Below, piece by piece: positions 1-10,310 of a DNA stretch of 64,000 nucleotides. The position numbers and the translations under genes were made by a program. The stretch lies in the NCBI RefSeq assembly GCF_025150565.1, contig NZ_CP102283.1, positions 1,054,001 through 1,118,000 of the forward strand, in the 5' to 3' direction. Position 1 is the stretch's first letter; every line of letters starts with the position of its first letter. The notes under the pieces are model-generated. The model saw only the letters and a program-made list of their open reading frames with translations, did no database searches and was not told where the DNA came from. This DNA comes from Granulicatella adiacens ATCC 49175. Its GTDB lineage: Bacteria; Bacillota; Bacilli; Lactobacillales; Aerococcaceae.

Positions 1-597
1 GAAAATGACCATTAAAAGGATGAATAATCCAATCGCTACACCAATCATCATTGGTTGTGAATTCATTTTTTGGAAAGATGGATAAAGCGAACTTTGTAAT
101 TTATCAAACTCGTTTGGATCCATTAATACTTGTAAGAACGTACTTGCATTTCGAAAAAGCATCGAAAACGCCATTGTTAGTAGCAATAACACTTTGAAGT
201 TCGATAGCATCATTCCTTTTGACGCATTCATTAAGAGCAGCAGTAAAATAATTTGAATTCCAATTGTAACTGCATAGATGATGACGGATTGTTCTACTTT
301 TACTCCAAGTAAACTCTCGAAATAATAGAGACCACTTTGAATAAAGACAAATAGGCTCTCAATTCCTAACACACCCGGCGTTAAAAATCGATTTTGCACA
401 ACGGTTTGAAAGCTAATCGTCGAAATCGGAATAGCACAAGATACAATCACCATTACAAGTAGTTTCAATAAACGACGTTGCATAATAAAGTTAGAAACAT
501 TTGTACTATTCTTCGTCGGAATTAGTAAATACGCCGCAATTAATAAGGCGATGATTACACAGAGGATTCCTAATAAGATTTGTGTTTTCTTTTTCAT
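1..597 (-). CDS. Siderophore ABC transporter permease, FecCD family (partial; C-terminus outside window)
   Basis: The ATG is at 595-597 and the gene runs off the window start, so only the N-terminal 199 or so residues are seen. The translation starts MKKKTQILLG, has a first membrane segment, then the family-typical stretch around QTVVQNRFLTPGVLGIESLF, which matches BtuC/FecCD-type inner-membrane permeases (YclO/FatC kind). Its ATG overlaps the TGA of the upstream permease (ATGA at 594-597), so translation is probably coupled and the two form one heteromeric channel for ferric siderophore import. The ATPase and binding protein expected next lie outside. Family assignment is confident; the siderophore is unknown. 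Confidence 0.85.
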   Translation of the reverse strand, partial: MKKKTQILLGILCVIIALLIAAYLLIPTKNSTNVSNFIMQRRLLKLLVMVIVSCAIPISTISFQTVVQNRFLTPGVLGIESLFVFIQSGLYYFESLLGVKVEQSVIIYAVTIGIQIILLLLLMNASKGMMLSNFKVLLLLTMAFSMLFRNASTFLQVLMDPNEFDKLQSSLYPSFQKMNSQPMMIGVAIGLFILLMVIF

Positions 598-1556
598 AGG
601 TCTCCTCCCCTCTTTTCCAGGCGAATCACTTGGAAAATAAAGAGTGCAGCCCCAAGAATACTTAAGATGATACTTACGGAAATTTCGTAAGGCGCAATCA
701 CTATACGCGCGAGAATGTCACAACTCAATACAAGGCAAGCTCCGACCAACATTGTGAGTGGTACTAAATCCTTCATCTGAGATCCAAAACGCATGCGTAC
801 AATGTTTGGAACAATCACACCTATAAACGGTAAACTGCCCACTGTAATCATTGTTACGCTCGTTGTTAATGCGATTAATACTAATGTTAAGGACTCCATT
901 CGTTTAACAGGAACCCCAAGATTTCGACTGATATCTTCCCCCATGCTGACCACTGTATAATAATGGGCAAATAGAATACTAAGGACCAGAACAAATAAAC
1001 ATAAGTAAAGCCATTCATACTGATTTGTTTGAATCATCGAAAACGATCCTTGCATCCATGACGATAGACTTTGGACTAATTGAAATTTATACGCAATAAA
1101 CTGTGTACATGCTCCAATGACTCCGCCAAAAATCAATCCAATTAAAGGAATCATCCATTTTTGTTTTATGGACAGATGATGCTGTAAGGCCACAAAAAGG
1201 GCCGAGAAGCCAATCGCAAAAACAAAAGATGTTGCCATTTTTTCTAACAGACCAGGCGATGGGAATAATAATAAACTCATCATCAGTCCAAGTTTTGCAG
1301 CATCGACAGTCCCTATTGTACTTGGAGAAGCAAACTCATTTTGAGTAATCGTCTGCATCAATAAACCCGATACACTCATTGCAGAAGCTGACAATAAAAT
1401 ACTTAATAGTCTAGGAAATCTTGATTCCCAAAACAGTTGTGTTGCGCTCTCTCCTCCGTTAAAAAATTCCATCCAATAGAAACTAGATGCTCCAACAGAG
1501 AGTGAGATAATGCTTAATATAAGTAATAATAAAATTAAATAACTAACTCTTTTCAT
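594..1556 (-). CDS. Siderophore ABC transporter permease, FecCD family (YclN/FatD-like)
   Basis: A 320-residue polytopic protein. It has an N-terminal membrane segment, then the conserved SVSGLLMQTITQNEFASPST block and the later GSLPFIGVIVPNIVR segment that contacts the ATPase in BtuC-type permeases. It pairs with the downstream permease by a 4-base overlap, as in the petrobactin-type yclNO and fatDC arrangements. A near-perfect Fur box lies 18 bases upstream of the ATG, so iron repression is expected. Role: half of the membrane channel that imports a ferric siderophore. The exact substrate cannot be read from the sequence. Confidence 0.88.
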   Translation of the reverse strand: MKRVSYLILLLLILSIISLSVGASSFYWMEFFNGGESATQLFWESRFPRLLSILLSASAMSVSGLLMQTITQNEFASPSTIGTVDAAKLGLMMSLLLFPSPGLLEKMATSFVFAIGFSALFVALQHHLSIKQKWMIPLIGLIFGGVIGACTQFIAYKFQLVQSLSSWMQGSFSMIQTNQYEWLYLCLFVLVLSILFAHYYTVVSMGEDISRNLGVPVKRMESLTLVLIALTTSVTMITVGSLPFIGVIVPNIVRMRFGSQMKDLVPLTMLVGACLVLSCDILARIVIAPYEISVSIILSILGAALFIFQVIRLEKRGGDL

Positions 1557-1573
1557 GTTCTCTCTTTTCTAAT

Positions 1574-1588
1574 TGATAATCATTCTCA
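1574..1588 (-). promoter_or_regulatory. Fur box upstream of the siderophore permease operon
   Basis: TGATAATCATTCTCA matches the 7-1-7 Fur consensus TGATAATnATTATCA at all but one base. It sits just 5' of the permease start codon, where a bound iron-loaded Fur dimer would block transcription. The match is read directly; iron regulation is inferred from the family. Confidence 0.82.
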
Positions 1589-1671
1589 ATTACCACATTT
1601 GTTAGTTTAGCAAATAATTCACTAGATTTAAACCCTTTTTTGTGAAAAAAAGTAGTTTTCATAAAAATTGC

Positions 1672-1707
1672 AAAAAAAGAAGCAATCCCTAAGGACTGCT
1701 TCTTTTA
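1672..1707 (-). terminator. Intrinsic terminator of dnaG-rpoD
   Basis: Stem arms AGAAGCA (1678-1684) and TGCTTCT (1697-1703), extended by TCC/GGA after one mismatch, followed on the minus strand by a run of U (complement of 1672-1678). It lies 12 bases after the rpoD stop. The opposite strand also has a T-rich tail. Confidence 0.85.
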
Positions 1708-1715
1708 TCTATTTT

Positions 1716-2840
1716 TTAATCTAAGAAGTCTTTCAATTGTTTAGAACGACTTGGGTGGCGTAATTTACGTAATGCTTTCGCTTCAATTTGACGAATACGT
1801 TCACGAGTTACCCCAAATACTTGCCCTACTTGTTCTAATGTACGAATTTCACCGTTTTTATCAAGACCAAAACGTAGGCGAAGTACGTTTTCTTCACGGT
1901 CCGTTAATTGTTCAAGAACTTCATCGAGTTGCTCTTTCAACAATGCGTATGCTGTATGATCAGCTGGGCTTGTTGCGTTATCGTCTTCGATGAAATCCCC
2001 TAAATGTGAATCGTCCTCTTCCCCAATAGGCGTTTCAAGAGAGACTGGTTCTTGAGCAATTTTTAAAATTTCACGAACTTTTTCAGTTGGTAAATCCATT
2101 TCTGCACCGATTTCCTCCGGTGTAGGTTCGCGTCCTAAATCTTGTAATAGTTGTCTTTGAACACGTACTAATTTATTGATTGTTTCAACCATATGTACTG
2201 GAATACGAATTGTACGTGCTTGGTCTGCAATCGCACGTGTGATCGCTTGACGAATCCACCAAGTTGCGTAAGTTGAGAACTTGAATCCTTTCGTATGGTC
2301 GAATTTCTCAACAGTTTTCATTAAGCCCATATTTCCTTCTTGGATTAAATCCAAGAACTGCATTCCACGCCCTACATAACGTTTTGCAATGGATACTACT
2401 AAACGAAGGTTGGCTTCCGCTAGTTCTTGTTTGGCTTCTGTATCTCCTTCTTGAATTCGAAGAGCTAATGCAACCTCTTCGTCCGCACTAAGAAGTGGAA
2501 CTCGTCCGATTTCTTTTAAATACATACGAACGGAGTCATTAATTTTTGTATTGGATGATAAAGCAGTATCATCTTCAACAGTTCCAACTTCAGCTTCTCG
2601 TTGACTCTCAACGGACAACTGATGACTTGTTGGTTCACCATTTGCATCAACAACACTAACCCCTGCATCCTCAAATTTTTGAATTAACTTATCCATTCCT
2701 TCCGCATCCAATTCAAATGGGATTGCGATTTGTGCAGATAAATCATCGTATAAAATTTGACCGAATAATTTTCGTTCTGCAAGAAGCATTGAAGTTGCTT
2801 CATTCAGTGTTTGACCTTTTTCATTTTTTTGAACTGTCAT
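1716..2840 (-). CDS. rpoD: RNA polymerase primary sigma factor SigA/RpoD
   Basis: A 374-residue group 1 sigma factor, about the length of B. subtilis SigA. Region 1.2-2 begins near [16 protein letters not shown]. Region 2.4 contains [20 protein letters not shown] (minus-10 recognition), and the C-terminal region 4.2 helix-turn-helix is [20 protein letters not shown] (minus-35 recognition). It directs RNA polymerase to housekeeping promoters. The start overlaps the end of dnaG by 20 bases, so the two are probably translated from one mRNA, the conserved Firmicutes dnaG-rpoD arrangement. Confidence 0.98.
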   Translation of the reverse strand: MTVQKNEKGQTLNEATSMLLAERKLFGQILYDDLSAQIAIPFELDAEGMDKLIQKFEDAGVSVVDANGEPTSHQLSVESQREAEVGTVEDDTALSSNTKINDSVRMYLKEIGRVPLLSADEEVALALRIQEGDTEAKQELAEANLRLVVSIAKRYVGRGMQFLDLIQEGNMGLMKTVEKFDHTKGFKFSTYATWWIRQAITRAIADQARTIRIPVHMVETINKLVRVQRQLLQDLGREPTPEEIGAEMDLPTEKVREILKIAQEPVSLETPIGEEDDSHLGDFIEDDNATSPADHTAYALLKEQLDEVLEQLTDREENVLRLRFGLDKNGEIRTLEQVGQVFGVTRERIRQIEAKALRKLRHPSRSKQLKDFLD

Positions 2841-4686
2841 TCACCATTCCTCCATTCATTTTATTTCTTAATTGTCGTTGAATCTCCATTATTTCACGCA
2901 TCAATTGCTGGCGTAAAATATCATCTTTCATAAGAGCAGCACGATTCAACTCTTCTTTTTTACTAGCAAGCTGCTCTTTTAGCGAATTTTTTTTCGATAA
3001 AACATAAACTAAATCTTGAATTTCTTGTTCTGTACATTCCGGTGGAAAGTTAGACAGTTCAATTTCTGAAACAAGATTTCGGTTCAAAACATCTTTATCA
3101 TCTAAAAAGAGGAAAAATTGTTGAACATCAACTTCATTCTCTTCATTCTTAAAAGATTGTAACAATAAATATAACTGTTCATAATGCGAATCAGGAAAAA
3201 CGAATTCAGAATCAATTCTATTTAGATAAGTCCATGCCTGTTCATTATGAAGCAATCGATACATCAATTGTTTTTGGATATGCTCATTCTTCGTTGCAGG
3301 TTTAATCTCAACCTGGCGATTATAAGAAACTGACTCAGCGTTAGACTGCCTTTTTTGTTTTCCTAATCGTAACCGTAATTGTTTTACCTGGTTTAAAACG
3401 GTTGAGAAATCTAAATCGAATTCATCAGCGAGAGATTTCATCGCCAAGTTCAGCTCAACTTCATTATTAATTTTTGAAAGCTCTACAATCATTTCTTCGA
3501 TATACTGAATTTTTTGGCTTTCTATTTGTAAAGAATATTTTTTAGAAAGAAATCTCTTCTTAAATTGGTATACCGTCTCTTGAGAATATTCTACTAAATC
3601 TTTAAATGCTTGAGTCCCTCGTTCTTTTATGAATTCATCAGGATCCAAGCCGTTATCAAAAGGGATTATCCCTATTTTGAAAGTGTTAGTGTCTTGAATC
3701 ATTTCTATCGCACGATTCGTGGCTTCTAACCCCGCCTTATCCCCATCATAAGCAATCAGAATGGTATCTGTGACCTTCTGTAAAGTTTGTATTTGATCAG
3801 GAGTCAATGAGGTCCCCATCGAAGCAACACCAATTTGAACACCTGCTTGCCAAGCAGAAATAACATCCATATACCCTTCAAACAAAATCACTTTATTCTG
3901 TTTTCGAATATTTTTCTTTGCCAAGTCGAAGTTGAAAAGAAAATTTCTTTTTGAAAAAAGGATTGTCTCTGGACTATTTAAATATTTTGCTTGAGATGCG
4001 AAATCATCAGAATAACCTGGTAAGACTCTTCCGGAAAAAGCAATAATTTGGCCATGTTCATTTCTAAGCGGAATCATTATTCGTTGATTAAAACGATCAA
4101 AGAAACCATTTTGTTTTTCAGAAAATAGACCTGAAGCTTCTTTTTCCTCATCCGTTAATTGTAATTCTTGAAGGACTTGTTCTAATTGTGTTCTGTCTTT
4201 TAAAGAAAAACCAAATCCGAATTCTTTTAAGGTTTCGACGGTATATCCACGATTTTCTAAATAATCAAGCGCTTCTTTCCCGCCTTTAGTGTTTAAAAGA
4301 ACGTGAGAATAAAACTCAGCCGCTTTTTCATGAGCCTCATATAATTTCTTCTCTTTTCTCGGAATAATCGTTTGCGTTGTTGGTAGCTCTACGTCTATAT
4401 CGATGTTAGAGAGTTCAGCAACTCGAACCACGGATTCCGGAAAAGACAAGTTTTCAAGTTCTTGCATGAAATTAAAAACATTGCCACCTCTCCCGCAGCT
4501 AAAACAATGGAATAATTGTTTTTCTTCCGTCACTGTGAAAGATGGTGTCCTTTCATCGTGAAATGGACAGCGACCAAATAGACTTTTCCCTTGTTTTCGT
4601 AACTGGACAAACTGACCCACAATATCAAGAATATTCACTTGCGATTGTATGCTTTGAACCGTTTCTTTTGAAATTCTTTGACTCAT
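2821..4686 (-). CDS. dnaG: DNA primase DnaG
   Basis: Synthesises RNA primers at the replication fork with DnaB helicase. The N-terminal zinc-binding domain shows [11 protein letters not shown] followed by [10 protein letters not shown] (CxxH...CxxC), then the catalytic core with a TOPRIM segment [17 protein letters not shown] and the YDGDKAG acidic motif. The start ATG at 4684-4686 (MSQRIS) is chosen because GGAGGGTG lies 7 bases before it; an in-frame ATG 21 bases upstream lacks this. That gives 621 residues, normal for the family. A sigma-A promoter at 4730-4758 precedes it. Confidence 0.97.
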   Translation of the reverse strand: MSQRISKETVQSIQSQVNILDIVGQFVQLRKQGKSLFGRCPFHDERTPSFTVTEEKQLFHCFSCGRGGNVFNFMQELENLSFPESVVRVAELSNIDIDVELPTTQTIIPRKEKKLYEAHEKAAEFYSHVLLNTKGGKEALDYLENRGYTVETLKEFGFGFSLKDRTQLEQVLQELQLTDEEKEASGLFSEKQNGFFDRFNQRIMIPLRNEHGQIIAFSGRVLPGYSDDFASQAKYLNSPETILFSKRNFLFNFDLAKKNIRKQNKVILFEGYMDVISAWQAGVQIGVASMGTSLTPDQIQTLQKVTDTILIAYDGDKAGLEATNRAIEMIQDTNTFKIGIIPFDNGLDPDEFIKERGTQAFKDLVEYSQETVYQFKKRFLSKKYSLQIESQKIQYIEEMIVELSKINNEVELNLAMKSLADEFDLDFSTVLNQVKQLRLRLGKQKRQSNAESVSYNRQVEIKPATKNEHIQKQLMYRLLHNEQAWTYLNRIDSEFVFPDSHYEQLYLLLQSFKNEENEVDVQQFFLFLDDKDVLNRNLVSEIELSNFPPECTEQEIQDLVYVLSKKNSLKEQLASKKEELNRAALMKDDILRQQLMREIMEIQRQLRNKMNGGMVNDSSKK

Positions 4687-4729
4687 AAAAAAACACCCTC
4701 CATACAATACGCCTAATGATACAGCATAT

Positions 4730-4758
4730 AATATAACATAATTCTAAAATGAATGCAA
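4730..4758 (-). promoter_or_regulatory. Sigma-A promoter of dnaG-rpoD
   Basis: TTGCAT (4753-4758) and TATATT (4730-4735) on the minus strand with a 17-base spacer, about 45 bases before the dnaG start. Read from sequence; the start site is not proven. Confidence 0.65.
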
Positions 4759-4825
4759 TGTAATCAATTCTATTTTTCGCTCAAAACATTGTTATTATCA
4801 TCTTTATACTATATCCGTTTAACTT

Positions 4826-4851
4826 TCAATATACCTTATAAAGTATATTGA
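4826..4851. repeat. Inverted repeat between the ysxC terminator and the dnaG promoter
   Basis: Perfect 9-base arms TCAATATAC (4826-4834) and GTATATTGA (4843-4851) separated by 8 bases. It is AT-rich and directly follows the ysxC terminator. It could be a second weak hairpin or an operator; no function can be assigned. Confidence 0.4.
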
Positions 4852-4889
4852 TAAAAAGAAGAGAGCAAAGCCATTAAGCAATGCTCTCT
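4850..4889 (-). terminator. Intrinsic terminator of clpX-MFS-ysxC, overlapping the ysxC stop codon
   Basis: 8-bp arms AGAGAGCA (4860-4867) and TGCTCTCT (4882-4889). The ysxC stop codon (4874-4876) lies inside the loop, and a U-rich tract follows (complement of 4850-4859). The last sense codons of ysxC form the left arm of the hairpin in the mRNA. Confidence 0.85.
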
Positions 4890-5473
4890 TTTGAAATAAA
4901 TTGTTCAATGAATTTCCAAGCTTTCTCTACTCCTTCTCCAGTTTCTGAAGAAAAAGTTAGGAATAAATCTTCTGGAGGTTTTCCAAATGCTTTACGGATT
5001 ACACTTACATGTTTATTCCATTTTCCTCTAGGAATCTTATCACATTTTGTCATCACAATTCGATAAGGAATATTGTAGTATTCAAGAAACTCTCTCATTT
5101 GAACATCTTCTTGACTCGGCTCATGTCTAAAGTCTACCAAAATAAGAACTAGTCTTAATGATTGACGAGTAGTAATATATTCCTCAATCATTTTTCCCCA
5201 TTTTTCACGTTCTTTCTTTGAAACCTTTGCATAACCATATCCTGGTACATCCACAAAGTAAAACAGCTCATTGATATGATAAAAATTTAACGTTTGTGTT
5301 TTACCAGGTTTACTTGAAGTTCTAGCAAGACTCTTTCTTTGAATCAACTTGTTGATAAAGGAAGATTTTCCAACATTCGAACGACCAGACAAAGCAATTT
5401 CAGGAAGGTCACCTGCAGGATATTGTGCTGGAGAAACCGCGCTAATTGTAAATTCCGCTTTATTAACCTTCAT
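4874..5473 (-). CDS. ysxC: Ribosome biogenesis GTPase YsxC/EngB
   Basis: A 199-residue GTP-binding protein needed for assembly of the large ribosomal subunit. The P-loop GRSNVGKSS is at residues 30-38, DVPGYG (G3) at 75-80 and TKCD (G4) at 142-145. It lies downstream of clpX as in other Firmicutes, but here a permease gene sits between them and overlaps the ysxC start by 11 bases. The gene ends within its own terminator hairpin. Confidence 0.96.
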   Translation of the reverse strand: MKVNKAEFTISAVSPAQYPAGDLPEIALSGRSNVGKSSFINKLIQRKSLARTSSKPGKTQTLNFYHINELFYFVDVPGYGYAKVSKKEREKWGKMIEEYITTRQSLRLVLILVDFRHEPSQEDVQMREFLEYYNIPYRIVMTKCDKIPRGKWNKHVSVIRKAFGKPPEDLFLTFSSETGEGVEKAWKFIEQFISKESIA

Positions 5474-6740
5474 TTTCTAACCCTTTCTTTTCTGGTATTT
5501 TAACAAAGAATAACAATACTGAACCGATTAAGAATAAAATAACTAATGAGAATACTCCATCTAATGATTTCCCTGTCAGTTGAGCAGTAATTCCTAACAA
5601 TGTAGTTCCAAGAATAGACGAGAATTTACCAAAAATGTTATAAAATCCGAAAAATTCATTAGACTGATTGGCTGGAATCAGTTGGCCAAATAATGATCGA
5701 CTTAAAGACTGTACCCCACCTTGAGCAGTACCAATTAAGATAGCAAGAAATAGGAAATCATTATACGTTTTAAGACCTAAAGCTAAAATACAAATAGCTA
5801 CATAAGTACCAATTCCAATGAATAAAGTCATTTTGTTGCCAATTTTTTTGGATAAAAATCCATAAAACAAACTAAACGGAAAGGCCACAATTTGAACGAT
5901 TAACAGAATTACAATTAAACTATTCCCATCAAGTCCCATATCTGCACCAATTGCAGTAGCCATTTTAATAATTGTTCCTACTCCATCAATATAGAAGAAA
6001 TAAGCTAATAAGAAAAGAAATACTTGTTTGTGTTCTCCAATATGTTTAATGGTCTTCCACAAACGGATAAAACTATCTTTTACAGGATTTTTTGGTTTCT
6101 CAATAAATGATTTTTGTTTTACATATCTCCAATAAGGGATTGTAAACACAAACCACCAAGCCGCTGTAATAAAGAACCCTACCATTACGACTGCAGTGGA
6201 ATTTAATCCACTAAACTGCATGACCATCATAAATAAGATAAATGGAAAAACACTACCTATATATCCGTAGCCATAACCTGCAGCAGAAATACTGTCCATT
6301 CTATCGTAGGAAGTTACATCCATGATAGAACTATCGTAGAAAATATTTGAAGCAGAATATCCGATTGCAGACAATGTATATAGAACAAGTAAAATCATCC
6401 ATTGATCGCTTTCTACAAACATCATACCAACTACCGAAAATACTCCTATCAATGTACTCCATGTAAACATTGGATTTCTATATCCTTTATAATCAGCCAA
6501 AGCACCTAGTACAGGTGCCATGATAGAAACAATGAATGTGGCAATCGAGTTTGCATATCCCAAATAAGCAGTAGAATCCGCTGCCGAAACACCGGCGTTA
6601 GAAGTTACTGTTTTGAAAAATAAAGGAAATATCGCTGTTGTAATCATTAACGAATAAACAGAATTAGCCCAGTCTTGCATAATCCAAGCAAATTCTTCTT
6701 TTGAATATCTTTTTTTAATAAAGGATTTTAACCCTCTCAT
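5463..6740 (-). CDS. MFS permease, UMF1/Atg22-like family
   Basis: A 425-residue membrane protein with about 12 hydrophobic segments and the N-terminal signature [20 protein letters not shown] typical of the UMF1 (Atg22-like) branch of the major facilitator superfamily. The [14 protein letters not shown] loop corresponds to the MFS motif A between TM2 and TM3. The ATG at 6738-6740 is chosen because GAGGGAGAG precedes it; a TTG 15 bases upstream is the only alternative. The substrate is unknown. It lies between clpX and ysxC and overlaps ysxC, so it is co-transcribed with housekeeping genes that are usually adjacent. Confidence 0.82.
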   Translation of the reverse strand: MRGLKSFIKKRYSKEEFAWIMQDWANSVYSLMITTAIFPLFFKTVTSNAGVSAADSTAYLGYANSIATFIVSIMAPVLGALADYKGYRNPMFTWSTLIGVFSVVGMMFVESDQWMILLVLYTLSAIGYSASNIFYDSSIMDVTSYDRMDSISAAGYGYGYIGSVFPFILFMMVMQFSGLNSTAVVMVGFFITAAWWFVFTIPYWRYVKQKSFIEKPKNPVKDSFIRLWKTIKHIGEHKQVFLFLLAYFFYIDGVGTIIKMATAIGADMGLDGNSLIVILLIVQIVAFPFSLFYGFLSKKIGNKMTLFIGIGTYVAICILALGLKTYNDFLFLAILIGTAQGGVQSLSRSLFGQLIPANQSNEFFGFYNIFGKFSSILGTTLLGITAQLTGKSLDGVFSLVILFLIGSVLLFFVKIPEKKGLENEG

Positions 6741-6840
6741 ATATCTCTCCCTCAATTCATATACTCAATAATAAAATAGAATGAAATACTGCTTATAATA
6801 CCGCATCTCATTCTATCCTACAATATATTTGTGAAATTCC

Positions 6841-8082
6841 CTAGGATATCAGGCGATTATCTTCATCGTACAAATCAGGTTGTCCTGTTCCTGTAACTAT
6901 TGATTCAGTTACTACAACTTTAGTAATATCATTTCGACTTGGAATCTCGAACATTAAATCCATCATAACAGATTCGATAATACTTCTTAATCCACGAGCC
7001 CCAGTTCTTCTTTCAATTGCTTTTGAGGCAATAGCATCAAGTGCTTTAGGTTCAAATTCCAATTCAACATCATCCATTGCAAAGAGTTTTTGATACTGTT
7101 TCACCAAAGCATTTCTTGGTTTCGTTAAAATATTAACCAAATCCTCTTTAGATAATGGTTCTAATGCAGCAGTAATCGGAAGACGACCGATAAATTCAGG
7201 AATCAACCCAAATTTCTGCAGATCTTCTGGAATAATAAGTTGCATTAGACTTTCATGGCTTGATAAATTTTTATTAGAAGATCCGAATCCAATAACTTTA
7301 GCACCTAATCGTTCTTTTACAATGGTTTCTATACCATCAAAAGCTCCACCCACAATGAATAAAATGTTAGATGTATCAATTTGAATCAACTCTTGATGAG
7401 GATGTTTTCTTCCTCCTTGAGGTGGGACTGAGGCAATAGTTCCTTCAAGAATTTTTAATAAAGCTTGTTGAACTCCTTCACCGCTGACATCACGTGTAAT
7501 AGAAACATTCTCACTTTTTTTAGCAATTTTATCAATCTCATCAATATAAATGATTCCCTTTTCAGCACGATCGATATCATAATCAGTTGCTTGCAGTAAT
7601 TTTAGAAGAATGTTTTCCACATCTTCCCCTACATAACCCGCTTCTGTTAAAGTAGTCGCATCTGCAATAGCAAATGGAACATTTAGAATCCGCGCAAGAG
7701 ACTGGGCTAAGTATGTTTTTCCAGAACCAGTTGGTCCAATTAAACAAATATTACTTTTTTGTAATTCTACTTCGTCCTCATCTTCATTTAATAAATGATT
7801 AATCCGTTTATAGTGATTATACACTGCTACCGCTAATGATTTCTTTGCATGTTCTTGACCAACAACATATTCATCTAACACTTTACGAATTTCTTGCGGT
7901 TTCAAGACATCAATCATTTCATCCATACTTATAGATGAAAATTCTTCATCAATGATTTCTTTACATAAATCAACACATTCATTACAAATAAATACATCAG
8001 GACCAGCGATAATTTTTTTTACTTGTTCTTGCGATTTTCCACAAAAAGAACATCTTACTTGCTTTGTTTCATCTTTATACAA
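6841..8082 (-). CDS. clpX: ClpXP protease ATPase subunit ClpX
   Basis: AAA+ unfoldase that feeds substrates to ClpP. The N-terminal zinc domain has C11, C14, C33 and C36. Walker A GPTGSGKT is at 116-123, Walker B is IIYIDEIDK, the pore loop is GYVG, and an IGF-type ClpP-docking loop is seen at VIGFGSSNK. Length 413 is normal. The start codon appears to be TTG, with a G-rich ribosome-binding site in the preceding ATGGGGGTTTCAGA; no in-frame ATG precedes the zinc domain. It lies downstream of tig, separated by a terminator, so it probably has its own promoter. Confidence 0.97.
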   Translation of the reverse strand: MYKDETKQVRCSFCGKSQEQVKKIIAGPDVFICNECVDLCKEIIDEEFSSISMDEMIDVLKPQEIRKVLDEYVVGQEHAKKSLAVAVYNHYKRINHLLNEDEDEVELQKSNICLIGPTGSGKTYLAQSLARILNVPFAIADATTLTEAGYVGEDVENILLKLLQATDYDIDRAEKGIIYIDEIDKIAKKSENVSITRDVSGEGVQQALLKILEGTIASVPPQGGRKHPHQELIQIDTSNILFIVGGAFDGIETIVKERLGAKVIGFGSSNKNLSSHESLMQLIIPEDLQKFGLIPEFIGRLPITAALEPLSKEDLVNILTKPRNALVKQYQKLFAMDDVELEFEPKALDAIASKAIERRTGARGLRSIIESVMMDLMFEIPSRNDITKVVVTESIVTGTGQPDLYDEDNRLIS

Positions 8083-8162
8083 TCTGAAACCCCCATTCTA
8101 TTTCCTGATTTCTTCTATTAAGAGTACCATAAGTCTTAATTTTCAACAAGAAAAGTTGTTTC

Positions 8163-8197
8163 AAAAAAAAGCGCTGATTTCATATTGAAACCAGCGC
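8163..8197 (-). terminator. Intrinsic terminator of tig
   Basis: 12-bp stem with one mismatch: GCGCTG (8171-8176) pairs with CAGCGC (8192-8197), and TTTCA pairs with TGAAA inside. On the minus strand it ends in eight U residues (complement of 8163-8170). Confidence 0.9.
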
Positions 8198-8213
8198 GAT
8201 AAACTTTCATCTA

Positions 8214-9494
8214 TTAAGCTTCTTTCGCAGACTCTGTAATTACAGCTAATGCTTTCTTCATAGCGATATCGTTTTTCAACATATCTACTGAAACTGCTGC
8301 ACGAACTGCATCTTCTTCCATACCATATTGAGCAGCTAATTCTTTTACTTCGTTAGCTACATCTTCATCAGTTGCTTCGATGCCTTCTTCTTTAACGATT
8401 TGTTCTAATACTAAATTAGTCTTAGTACGAACGTCTGCGTCTTTTTCCATCATTTTGTGTAAATCTGCTTCTGTTGTACCAGTGATTTGGTAGTACATTT
8501 CAGGAGAGATTCCGTTACGACGCATATCGTTTAAGTAATGCTCCATTTGACGGTGAACTTCGTCATGAACCATTTCATGTGGCAATTCAACGATTTCAGC
8601 ATTTTCTACTGCTTTACGTAAAGCTTCATCAGCTACTGCCTCGTCGGCTGCTGCTGCTTTAGCTTCTTCTAATTCTTTGCGGAAATTTTCTTTTAATTCA
8701 GCTAATGTTTCAACTGAGTCATCCACATCTTTAGCGAATTCATCAGTTAATTCAGGTAATTCTTTAGTTTTTACTTCGTGAACTTTAACTTTGAAAACTG
8801 CATCTTGACCCTTTAAGTTTTCTGCATGGTATTCTTCAGGGAAAGTCACTTTTACTTCAACTTCATCGCCTTCTTTAGCGCCAACTAATTGGTCCTCAAA
8901 ACCTGGGATGAATGAACCTGAACCTAATTCTAATGAGTGGTTTTCACCTTTTCCGCCTTCAAAAGCTTCTTCACCTAAGAAACCTTCGAAGTCGATAACT
9001 ACTGTGTCACCTAATTCAGCCGCTTCTTCTTTAACAACTAATTCAGCTGCACGAGCTTGTTCTTGTAATAGGCGATCTTCAACATCTTGTTCAGATACTG
9101 TACGATCTTGTTTTTCAACAGTTAAGCCTTTGTATTCACCTAATTTAACTTCAGGTTTAACAATTACTTCTGCTTTGATCACCCATGGTTTACCTTTTTC
9201 GATAGATTCGATATCGATTTTTGGTTGAGTTACTGGGAAGATTCCAGTTTCTTCAACTGCGTTATCGTATGCATCTGGTAAAAGAATGTTTAACGCATCT
9301 TGGTATAATGCTTCTTCACCGTACATTTTTTCAAATACTTGACGGCTTACTTTACCTTTACGGAAACCAGGAACGTTCACGTTCTTTTTAACGCGGTTAA
9401 ACGCTTGGTCCAAACCTTTTTTAATATCTTCTTGAGAGATTTCAAATGTTAAAACAACTTTATTAGTTTCAACTTTTTCGAATTTTGCTGTCAT
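8214..9494 (-). CDS. tig: Trigger factor, ribosome-associated chaperone and peptidyl-prolyl isomerase
   Basis: A 426-residue protein from the ATG at 9492-9494, preceded by GGAGGAATAAT. The ribosome-binding N-terminal domain carries the signature GFRKGKVSR (canonical GFRxGKxP, here ending SR). Then come an FKBP-type domain (VVIDFEGFLGEEAFEGGKGE and following) and a helical C-terminal chaperone domain rich in Ala and Glu. It binds nascent chains at the exit tunnel. It has its own promoter and terminator and precedes clpX, the usual order. Confidence 0.97.
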   Translation of the reverse strand: MTAKFEKVETNKVVLTFEISQEDIKKGLDQAFNRVKKNVNVPGFRKGKVSRQVFEKMYGEEALYQDALNILLPDAYDNAVEETGIFPVTQPKIDIESIEKGKPWVIKAEVIVKPEVKLGEYKGLTVEKQDRTVSEQDVEDRLLQEQARAAELVVKEEAAELGDTVVIDFEGFLGEEAFEGGKGENHSLELGSGSFIPGFEDQLVGAKEGDEVEVKVTFPEEYHAENLKGQDAVFKVKVHEVKTKELPELTDEFAKDVDDSVETLAELKENFRKELEEAKAAAADEAVADEALRKAVENAEIVELPHEMVHDEVHRQMEHYLNDMRRNGISPEMYYQITGTTEADLHKMMEKDADVRTKTNLVLEQIVKEEGIEATDEDVANEVKELAAQYGMEEDAVRAAVSVDMLKNDIAMKKALAVITESAKEA

Positions 9495-9554
9495 ATTATT
9501 CCTCCATAAATTCATTATTCATCTAAAAAGACGAATGGATTTACATACTCATTC

Positions 9555-9583
9555 ATTTTACAATACTCTTCATCTTTTGTAAA
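9555..9583 (-). promoter_or_regulatory. Sigma-A promoter of tig
   Basis: TTTACA (9578-9583) and TAAAAT (9555-9560), each 5 of 6 to consensus, with a 17-base spacer on the minus strand. Confidence 0.75.
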
Positions 9584-9663
9584 ACATAATTGACCTGAAT
9601 AGAATGTTTATTTTATAAGTATTTTTCTACAATGTTAAAAAAAGGTAACAAAAGTAATTGTTT

Positions 9664-9692
9664 TTTTCATTTTACAATTAAAATGTTATAAT
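9664..9692 (+). promoter_or_regulatory. Sigma-A promoter of recU-pbp1A
   Basis: A perfect TATAAT (9687-9692) with a weak minus-35 TTTTCA (9664-9669) 17 bases before it. It is followed by the strong ribosome-binding site AAAGGAGGG at 9700-9708. Confidence 0.65.
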
Positions 9693-9713
9693 AGTCGCCA
9701 AAGGAGGGATAAA

Positions 9714-10298
9714 ATGATTCAATATCCAAAAGGTCAAAATCACTTAATACGAACTGCTAAAAAAGCTGAAAAGCAAACTAACTATAGTAGTCGTGGAATG
9801 GGTTTAGAAAATATATTGAATCAAACCAATGAACTCTATCGTATTCAAAAAAGAGCCGTCATTCATAAGAAGCCTACTCCAATTCAAGTCGTTAAAGTAG
9901 ACTATCCTGTCAGAAGTGCTGCCAAAATAACTGAAGCATATTATCGTCATGCTTCTACTACTGACTATAACGGAGTATATAAAGGAAGATATATCGATTT
10001 TGAAGCGAAAGAAACTAAAAATAAAACTTCATTTCCTTTAAAGAATATCCATGAGCATCAGTTAACACATATGAAAGAATGCACAGAGCAAGGTGGAATT
10101 TCCTTTGTAATTTTTTACTTTTCAACTTTAAAAAAATACTATTTGCTCGAATACCCAAAAATTGATGAGTATATAAAGGATGTTCATTCTAAAAGACAAT
10201 CAATCCCTTTATCCTATATTCAAGAAAATGGATATCAAATTCAACTTTCACTACAAATGACTCTAAATTATTTGGATGTAGTGGATGATTTATTATAA
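9714..10298 (+). CDS. recU: Holliday junction resolvase RecU
   Basis: A 194-residue endonuclease that cleaves four-way junctions during recombination and chromosome segregation. The N-terminal block NYSSRGMGLENILNQTN is typical of RecU. The catalytic site reads GRYIDFEAKE, with D95, E97 and K99 forming the restriction-enzyme-like D...ExK motif. It starts 9 bases after AAAGGAGGG. It is followed after 12 bases by the class A penicillin-binding protein gene, the conserved recU-pbp pairing of Firmicutes. Confidence 0.96.
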   Translation: MIQYPKGQNHLIRTAKKAEKQTNYSSRGMGLENILNQTNELYRIQKRAVIHKKPTPIQVVKVDYPVRSAAKITEAYYRHASTTDYNGVYKGRYIDFEAKETKNKTSFPLKNIHEHQLTHMKECTEQGGISFVIFYFSTLKKYYLLEYPKIDEYIKDVHSKRQSIPLSYIQENGYQIQLSLQMTLNYLDVVDDLL

Positions 10299-10310
10299 GG
10301 AGGTCAATAA

